33,654 nt of DNA from a virus, in the IMG/VR virus record IMGVR_UViG_3300033233_000112, positions 1 to 33,654 of that record. The stretch is one strand, 5' to 3'. The notes beneath the pieces are model-generated. The model was not told where the DNA came from. It saw only the letters and a program-made list of their open reading frames with translations, and made no database searches. The position numbers were made by a program, and so were the translations under genes. Below are positions 30,166-33,654 of the stretch, piece after piece (position 1 is the stretch's first letter; the number at the start of each line of letters is the position of its first letter).

Positions 30166-30542
30166 ATTTTCTTTTTCTTCTTCGTATTTGATTTTTCTGG
30201 TTCTAAAATCTTTTCGGCGAAGAACTGCATATAGTAAGCCATTGCTTCGGAATTTGCGTATGTGATAGGGATGCCGCGGTCTTTGAATACTTCTTCGACT
30301 AGGTGGGTGATTTCGTGGATGATTGTGCCTATTTCGCGGGATTTCTTGACCCAGATAACGTAGATGTTCATGTCATCCTTTGTGGTGCATACATAAAAGG
30401 AAGCCGCATCGGTCTTTTCGACCCATAAATATTCTTGAATCTTGAAGGCTCGATTAGCTTTCTTCTGGCATTCTTCAATGCTCATACCAGAACAGAAAAC
30501 CAGCCGGGCTCCATAAAGGTCATCGGTTATCTTCTTATACAA
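30162..30542 (-). CDS. Zincin-like metallopeptidase fold protein, 126 aa
   Basis: Contains H76-E77-I-T-H80 in REIGTIIHEITHLVEEVFKD, and a later Glu (NSEAMAYYMQFF, E99) at the right spacing to be the third zinc ligand, as in gluzincins. Small proteins with this 'H-E-x-T-H...E-A-x-A-Y' pattern are widespread in tailed phages, without a firm function. The C-terminus is lysine-rich. It is the first gene after the strong terminator at 30581-30612 and has its own late promoter 19 bases before the ATG, with GAGGTG as ribosome-binding site; it is therefore expected to be late-expressed. Confidence 0.75.
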   Translation of the reverse strand: MYKKITDDLYGARLVFCSGMSIEECQKKANRAFKIQEYLWVEKTDAASFYVCTTKDDMNIYVIWVKKSREIGTIIHEITHLVEEVFKDRGIPITYANSEAMAYYMQFFAEKILEPEKSNTKKKKKI

Positions 30543-30560
30543 TAGGTCACCTCATGTAAG

Positions 30561-30568
30561 TATTTATA
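30561..30568 (-). promoter_or_regulatory. T4-type late promoter at the border of the late region
   Basis: Minus-strand TATAAATA, 19 bases before the metallopeptidase-like ATG and 13 bases past a strong terminator stem. The tight pairing of terminator and promoter suggests a real boundary between transcription units. Confidence 0.75.
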
Positions 30569-30580
30569 TACAAACAGAAA

Positions 30581-30612
30581 AGGCCCGTTCAGAAATCATT
30601 CTGAACGGGCCT
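30581..30612 (-). terminator. Strong intrinsic terminator
   Basis: A perfect 14-bp stem with a GC-rich base (AGGCCCGTTCAGAA on one arm) and a 4-base loop. On the minus strand it is followed by UUUUCUGUUUG; on the plus strand no U-run follows. It closes the accessory-gene transcript coming from the right. Confidence 0.85.
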
Positions 30613-30637
30613 CGGGAACTTTGATTCATCGTCATGG

Positions 30638-30751
30638 TCAACTACCATTACCTCGATTCGATAGACTGTATTTCTCGCTGTCGTTTATCCAGTCTGCATT
30701 ACAATCGCAGTTGGTAGCCAAGAGCTTTCCCTTGTATGAGACAACTTCCAT
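30638..30751 (-). CDS. Possible small protein, 37 aa
   Basis: Reads MEVVSYKGKLLATNCDCNAD, then WINDSEKYSLSNRG. Composition (a C-x-C, a Trp, alternating hydrophobic residues) looks like a real peptide and not a chance frame. Weak GGGAAAG site before the ATG. It lies between the 90-residue gene and the terminator, so it would be the last gene of that operon. Otherwise unknown. Confidence 0.42.
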   Translation of the reverse strand: MEVVSYKGKLLATNCDCNADWINDSEKYSLSNRGNGS

Positions 30752-30783
30752 AGCTTTCCCATTGACAATTTGGAGGTTTCATT

Positions 30784-31056
30784 TTATGCATTCCCTTTCA
30801 GTTCTCGTTTCTTGATACCTTCGAGAGTGTGAACAGTTTCTTTTATTTCCTTGACGAGGTCGATACAGATAGCATCGACTGTCTTTTCATCAGGAGATAT
30901 GTCGTGTATCAATGCACCCATGCTCATTGAGAGCAAATGAAATGCTTCATTCACTGGGGCTGGGGAAAGACCCTCTTTCTTTATTTCTACCAACAGTTCA
31001 TTGAATGACTCATGAAAGTTGATTGCGAATCTCTCCAAGTTGACGTTCGTTTTCAT
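30784..31056 (-). CDS. Hypothetical helical protein, 90 aa
   Basis: Reads MKTNVNLERFAINFHESFNE and ends GIKKRELKGNA. All-helical, soluble, with hydrophobic periodicity (LLVEIKKEGLSPAPVNEAFH, LLSMSMGALIHDI, TVDAICIDLVKEIKE). AAGGA precedes the ATG. It lies in the same direction after the lipoprotein gene and before a terminator. I recognise no family. Confidence 0.65.
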   Translation of the reverse strand: MKTNVNLERFAINFHESFNELLVEIKKEGLSPAPVNEAFHLLSMSMGALIHDISPDEKTVDAICIDLVKEIKETVHTLEGIKKRELKGNA

Positions 31057-31114
31057 TGTTATCCTTTAGTAGCGAGTTTTATCCAAGCATTTTGTAAAGC
31101 GAGGATGAATGTCT

Positions 31115-31264
31115 TTATACCTGTTCGAATACAGGGAATCCGCCTTGTTCTTGACAGATAGTTGCCGACTTTCTATCAATTTTGGCTATTTCATCTTCTG
31201 TTGTGTTATGATGCGAACACCCGAAAAGAAATAACAGCAGTACCAGAGTCCCGAATGATTTCAT
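31115..31264 (-). CDS. Small lipoprotein, 49 aa
   Basis: MKSFGTLVLLLFLFGCSHHN has a short basic N-region, hydrophobic core and lipobox L-F-G-C, so Cys16 should be lipidated after signal peptidase II cleavage. The mature chain is about 34 residues (TEDEIAKIDRKSATICQEQG and a final GFPVFEQV). Start 31264 is chosen for GGAG and because it fits the signal peptide; a longer frame to 31330 would bury it. It overlaps the previous micro-ORF by ATGA. An outer-membrane spanin (Rz1-like) is possible from size and lipobox, but no inner-membrane partner is obvious nearby. Confidence 0.7.
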   Translation of the reverse strand: MKSFGTLVLLLFLFGCSHHNTTEDEIAKIDRKSATICQEQGGFPVFEQV

Positions 31265-31341
31265 TTTATTCTCCTGCGTACTGACATGTTGGGCTCCTGT
31301 ATCTCTGTGATGCGTATCGGGAACTTCCATATCTTCGCCAT
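31261..31341 (-). CDS. Micro-ORF behind a sigma70-like promoter, 26 aa
   Basis: Reads MAKIWKFPIRITEIQEPNMS followed by VRRRIK. A strong AAGGAG lies before the ATG, and the stop overlaps the lipoprotein start (ATGA). The 'K-I-W-K-F-P-I-x-I-T' opening resembles the N-terminus of a common small phage protein, so this may be a truncated version now serving as a translational lead for the lipoprotein. Confidence 0.5.
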   Translation of the reverse strand: MAKIWKFPIRITEIQEPNMSVRRRIK

Positions 31342-31357
31342 TTTTCTCCTTGTCAAG

Positions 31358-31385
31358 AGAATAACACAGATTTGAATTTTGTCAA
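31358..31385 (-). promoter_or_regulatory. Sigma70-like promoter with extended -10
   Basis: -35 TTGACA (perfect, 31380-31385), a 16-bp spacer and -10 TATTCT (31358-31363) with TG one base before it (extended -10). The predicted start near 31351 is about 10 bases before the micro-ORF ATG. It is the only strong host-type promoter I see in the window, so genes to its left up to the terminator at 30.6 kb are probably expressed early by host polymerase. Confidence 0.65.
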
Positions 31386-31389
31386 GTTT

Positions 31390-31644
31390 TTATGAACCCT
31401 TAGGCTCTATTACAGCATCCCCAGGGAAGCAATGCCCACAGCATTCAACCTACAAAGTTACCATACTGCCTATCACCCTTAGTATTCTTCAGGTAGCTAT
31501 GGTCACCAGGTTTAAGGCTGAACTCTTGAACTAGTAGGTGGAACTCACCATCATGCTTGACTACTCGTTGTATTTCTCTTTACAGATTTTAATCCCTACC
31601 CAACCACCCGTTGAGAACCAGATGAAACAAAACAATGTCAGCAT
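31390..31644 (-). pseudogene. Decayed small genes: fragments in three frames
   Basis: After the ligase stop a good AGGAG starts MLTLFCFIWFSTGGWVGIKI (27 codons, single membrane segment), stop at 31561. From there a second frame, without any start codon, reads VVKHDGEFHLLVQEFSLKPG then DHSYLKNTKGDRQYGNFVG to 31445. A third, also without a start, reads CCGHCFPGDAVIEPKGS to 31390. The second and third look coding. A -1 shift near the K-E-K-Y codons would join the first two into one membrane-anchored protein of about 66 residues, but no canonical slip site is present. This fills the 380-base gap between the ligase and the lipoprotein operon. Confidence 0.5.
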
Positions 31645-31646
31645 TT

Positions 31647-32246
31647 TTATTTTTCTCCTATCGATTTGAACATATCGTCTGGCTTCTTCACTTTGAGCCA
31701 CATCGGATTTTGCTGACATTTGTTTGGATGAACAAGATACTTGCTATCAAGACGTTTCAGCACAATACCTTCGAGCAGATTATCTCCGATGCTCTGGAAG
31801 TACAAGTTCTTCTTGCCTACTGTGACCCACAGTGATAGTTCGATTTTCTTTTCCCATGATAGATACTTGTTGTAGACTTCTTCTAACAGCTTACGTCTTT
31901 CGCTTAATGGAAGTTCAGTGACCATCATACCTTCATACATGATGATATCAAAGAGATAGATATGCTTTTCGACATTCTTCGGTCGCTTGCTCACCAATTC
32001 GCCGTCAAGAATGAATCCATCGGGAAGTTTGAGCAACTGCCTTCGAATCTCTGGAAGAGCATCATTGACTATCGTATTGTTACGAGTCCATAACTCTTGC
32101 TTTCCATCGAACGTGTATATCATCCCACGAATGCCGTTCTTCTTGACTTCCGCAATCCATCGAGGGTCTTTATCTATCAGCGTGAATAGTTCAGATTCGA
32201 GAGGTAGACGGTTGGGCTTGCAGGGGTAGATATATTTCATTACCAT
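31647..32246 (-). CDS. ATP-dependent nucleic acid ligase-like adenylyltransferase, 199 aa
   Basis: All nucleotidyltransferase motifs of the DNA/RNA ligase superfamily are visible: motif I EVKKNGIRG (adenylated Lys; usual Asp replaced by Asn, K-x-N-G), motif III FILDGELV, motif IIIa YLFDIIMYEG, motif IV LEGIVLKRLDSKYL and motif V WLKVKKP. The chain ends soon after motif V, so the OB-fold domain of ordinary ligases is missing; a partner or a short ligase is implied. Start 32246 is chosen because AAAGGA stands before it. DNA or RNA as substrate cannot be decided. Confidence 0.78.
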   Translation of the reverse strand: MVMKYIYPCKPNRLPLESELFTLIDKDPRWIAEVKKNGIRGMIYTFDGKQELWTRNNTIVNDALPEIRRQLLKLPDGFILDGELVSKRPKNVEKHIYLFDIIMYEGMMVTELPLSERRKLLEEVYNKYLSWEKKIELSLWVTVGKKNLYFQSIGDNLLEGIVLKRLDSKYLVHPNKCQQNPMWLKVKKPDDMFKSIGEK

Positions 32247-32305
32247 GCTTGTCCTTTCGGGAGTTTGAAATGCCATTCACTTGTGGGAGTTGTTTTTGTA
32301 AACAT
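32240..32305 (-). CDS. Possible micro-ORF coupled to the ligase gene, 21 aa
   Basis: Reads MFTKTTPTSEWHFKLPKGQA and a final Trp. Its stop overlaps the ligase start region. A very strong AAGGAGGTG lies upstream but is better spaced for another ATG (32308) in a different frame that gives 39 unconvincing residues. The S-E-W-H-F-K-L-P-K-G-Q-A-W sequence looks protein-like. Low certainty. Confidence 0.35.
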   Translation of the reverse strand: MFTKTTPTSEWHFKLPKGQAW

Positions 32306-32352
32306 TCCATTACAACACCTCCTTCAAGATTCTCCAACTCTTGAGCATCATT

Positions 32353-33345
32353 TTAAACTTCATCTTCAAAAATGTCTCCCATATCTTCCACATCATCAGC
32401 ACGATTAGCAATCTGATTGAACGCTGTGATAATCTTCTTGTAATTCCCATCAGGACACAATCGCTCGATGAAATATTCCTTCAGATGACCATTCGTGTGA
32501 AAGTTCTTTTTGTTCTTGGCGTTTCCATATTTGCTGAACATACGCTCAAACATGTGATGTGTCAAGAAATATTTTTCATTCCACTTACCAAGTTCATCGT
32601 TAAAATGAAAAGGCCAGAACCCTACGATTCTACTGAAGTAGAAGAGTTCCTCATCTTTGAAGGGCATGACTGCTTGGTGACCTTTTGATTCGATGTACTC
32701 ACCAATGACCTTGTAATTAGAACGGTCGTTCCACTTCCAGTAGTCTTCCACATGCTTCTCGTATTCGTACAGTTCTCTCCAAGAAATCAGACCCTTACGA
32801 GCCATCTTGAAGTGCTTTTCGTGCGTCATGTCCGATGCATGATACGATAGCTCTGGATACATACCCATAACGAGCGGAACGCCGGGTTCCAGCATTTCTA
32901 GCATGTACTTGTACGCATAGCATACCTGAATATCAATAGAGCGTATTTTGGGCACCCAAGCGATAATATCATGCAAGTCCTGTTGGAGCATAAAAGTGGT
33001 TACGTTCGGGATTTTGGCCACCAGCAGTTCAATCCTGAGGTCGTCTGCAATCTTCCTAGAGAATTTCAGGTCAGAAGATTCTGGGTAGCCTTCCAACATG
33101 AAAGTTACCATCTGTTTAGGGGTTTTGTCGAGTTCATGAAGACCGAACAGGATAGCTGAACTATCGATACCTGCAGAAAAGGACAGTACCGCATTCTCTG
33201 GAACTTTATCGAGTGAAGCTAGAAACAGCTTCTTCCAGACAGGCATCCAACCATGAGTTGTTGGGAAGTTCATGTTTATCTGCGCCTTTGATAATTCGTT
33301 TGCTGTCCTGTAGTCAACTTCTACCCCAAGTAATTCTTTCAACAT
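32353..33345 (-). CDS. PP-loop ATP pyrophosphatase, asparagine synthetase-like, 330 aa
   Basis: The PP-loop SFSAGIDSSA lies at about 55-64 (usual S-G-G-x-D-S; the first Gly is Ala here). The following MVTFMLEGYPESSDLKFSRK and ELLVAKIP segments fit the asparagine synthetase C-terminal domain, where ATP activates a carboxylate or ring oxygen for amidation. The glutamine amidotransferase domain is absent, so ammonia or another amine donor is needed. The C-terminal half is aromatic (YPELSYHASDMTHEKHF, then WKWNDRSNYKVIGEYIE) and acidic at the end. AAAGGAGAATAAC precedes the ATG. Substrate unknown; modification of nucleotide, host component or peptide are all possible. Confidence 0.68.
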   Translation of the reverse strand: MLKELLGVEVDYRTANELSKAQINMNFPTTHGWMPVWKKLFLASLDKVPENAVLSFSAGIDSSAILFGLHELDKTPKQMVTFMLEGYPESSDLKFSRKIADDLRIELLVAKIPNVTTFMLQQDLHDIIAWVPKIRSIDIQVCYAYKYMLEMLEPGVPLVMGMYPELSYHASDMTHEKHFKMARKGLISWRELYEYEKHVEDYWKWNDRSNYKVIGEYIESKGHQAVMPFKDEELFYFSRIVGFWPFHFNDELGKWNEKYFLTHHMFERMFSKYGNAKNKKNFHTNGHLKEYFIERLCPDGNYKKIITAFNQIANRADDVEDMGDIFEDEV

Positions 33346-33367
33346 GTTATTCTCCTTTTATTTATGG

Positions 33368-33616
33368 TTATCCTTTTGCGATTCTCTCGATATCATCAGC
33401 GAGATTTTCTGTCCATGTGCGTTTCGGGAAATGCTTACCTTCCCCACCGAGACCAGTGCGCTCTAATCCTCTACATACAGCTTTTGCTTGGTCTTCTGTT
33501 TCATGTAAATCTGTCGTGATATTGTTTTGAATGTTGCTTGATGCATCAACAATCTGTGAGAAGATGAGCAGGAAAATCCCGGTGATGAGAATGTTATAGT
33601 TTATGAACGTCTGCAT
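33368..33616 (-). CDS. Small exported or membrane protein, 82 aa
   Basis: MQTFINYNILITGIFLLIFS followed by QIVDASS is either a signal peptide with cleavage after D-A or an N-terminal anchor. The rest (HETEDQAKAVCRGLERTGLG, then KRTWTENLADDIERIAKG) is soluble and charged with one Cys. AAGGAGAAC precedes the ATG. An N-in anchor with a periplasmic helical tail would suit an inner-membrane spanin, but the tail is not a clear coiled coil. No family recognised. Confidence 0.6.
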   Translation of the reverse strand: MQTFINYNILITGIFLLIFSQIVDASSNIQNNITTDLHETEDQAKAVCRGLERTGLGGEGKHFPKRTWTENLADDIERIAKG

Positions 33617-33628
33617 TTGTTCTCCTTT

Positions 33629-33654
33629 TTAGTCGAAAGCACAGATAGGGGCAT
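33629..33654 (-). CDS. C-terminal end of a gene entering from the right (partial)
   Basis: Seven codons plus stop (APICAFD, TAA) are visible before the AAGGAG of the next gene. The normal spacing to that site suggests a real gene end, but another frame is also open to the edge, so this is weak. Confidence 0.25.

Noticed and set aside
31045-31120. Protein-like peptide TFILALQNAWIKLATKG between the lipoprotein and the 90-residue gene
   Set aside because: The frame has no start codon within reach and is short; it may be a relic but cannot be supported as a gene.
31115-31330. Longer start for the lipoprotein gene
   Set aside because: It would place 22 polar residues before the signal peptide and has no ribosome-binding site; the ATG at 31264 has both.
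32186-32308. 39-codon frame with the best ribosome-binding site before the ligase
   Set aside because: Most of it overlaps the ligase coding start and reads as an out-of-frame peptide; the 21-codon alternative is more protein-like.
1-33654. tRNA genes and CRISPR arrays
   Set aside because: No cloverleaf-like sequence with a TTCGA-type T-loop and no regularly spaced repeats were noticed by eye on either strand.

Overview
The window is a block of virion-assembly genes from a tailed, contractile (myovirus) phage of the T4 superfamily. Every supportable gene is on the minus strand, so transcription runs from high to low coordinates. Three things point to the T4 superfamily. The neck/terminase/sheath/tube order is 13-14-15-17-18-19, as in T4. 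A T4-type baseplate set follows. Octamers reading TATAAATA on the minus strand, the T4-type late promoter, stand just upstream of gp13, a metalloprotease-like gene, the sheath, the tube genes and a homing endonuclease. DNA is AT-rich, genes are tightly packed, and ATGA stop/start overlaps are common. The host cannot be named from this sequence.

Right part (about 33.6-30.6 kb): small accessory genes. They include a PP-loop ATPase resembling asparagine synthetase, an adenylation-only nucleic acid ligase, a tiny lipoprotein behind a sigma70-like promoter, several micro-ORFs and a stretch of decayed small genes. A strong terminator at 30.6 kb, followed at once by a late promoter, marks the border with the late region.

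Middle part (30.5-19.2 kb): a zincin-like protein, gp13, gp14 and gp15 neck/tail-completion genes, a GH19 endolysin, and the large terminase. Between them lie small proteins whose N-termini read M-x-F-K-x-[FY]-[LI]-x-E-E. This resembles the T4 internal-protein capsid-targeting/prohead-protease signal. Three of these proteins, plus one frameshifted relative, share a second motif, KNP...Y-[IVM]-[WF]. The terminase is in two genes. It carries an atypically split intein, cut after about 32 intein residues, and the C-terminal intein half has an HNH homing endonuclease fused to its front. Only one in-frame TAA separates the halves.

Left part (19.1 kb to 1): tail sheath, a Vsr-like homing endonuclease, two tandem tail-tube paralogues, a gp26-type chaperone with a probable programmed -1 frameshift into a 57-codon extension, tape measure, gp48, gp53, gp27, a coiled-coil protein, gp5 spike, a large Ig-like/HxH-repeat protein, a tube-like protein, gp25, gp6/J, a gpI/gp7-like protein and the start of the fibre genes.

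Homing endonucleases or their remnants occur at five places (15.4, 15.8-17.3, 20.3-21.2, 27.2-27.5 and 29.5-30.2 kb). The one after the sheath seems to have displaced a copy of the sheath 3' end: 13 codons survive 1.7 kb downstream and differ only by synonymous changes. The best candidates for undescribed biology are the HNH-fused split intein, the chaperone frameshift, the sheath 3'-end duplication and the family with capsid-targeting-like N-termini.
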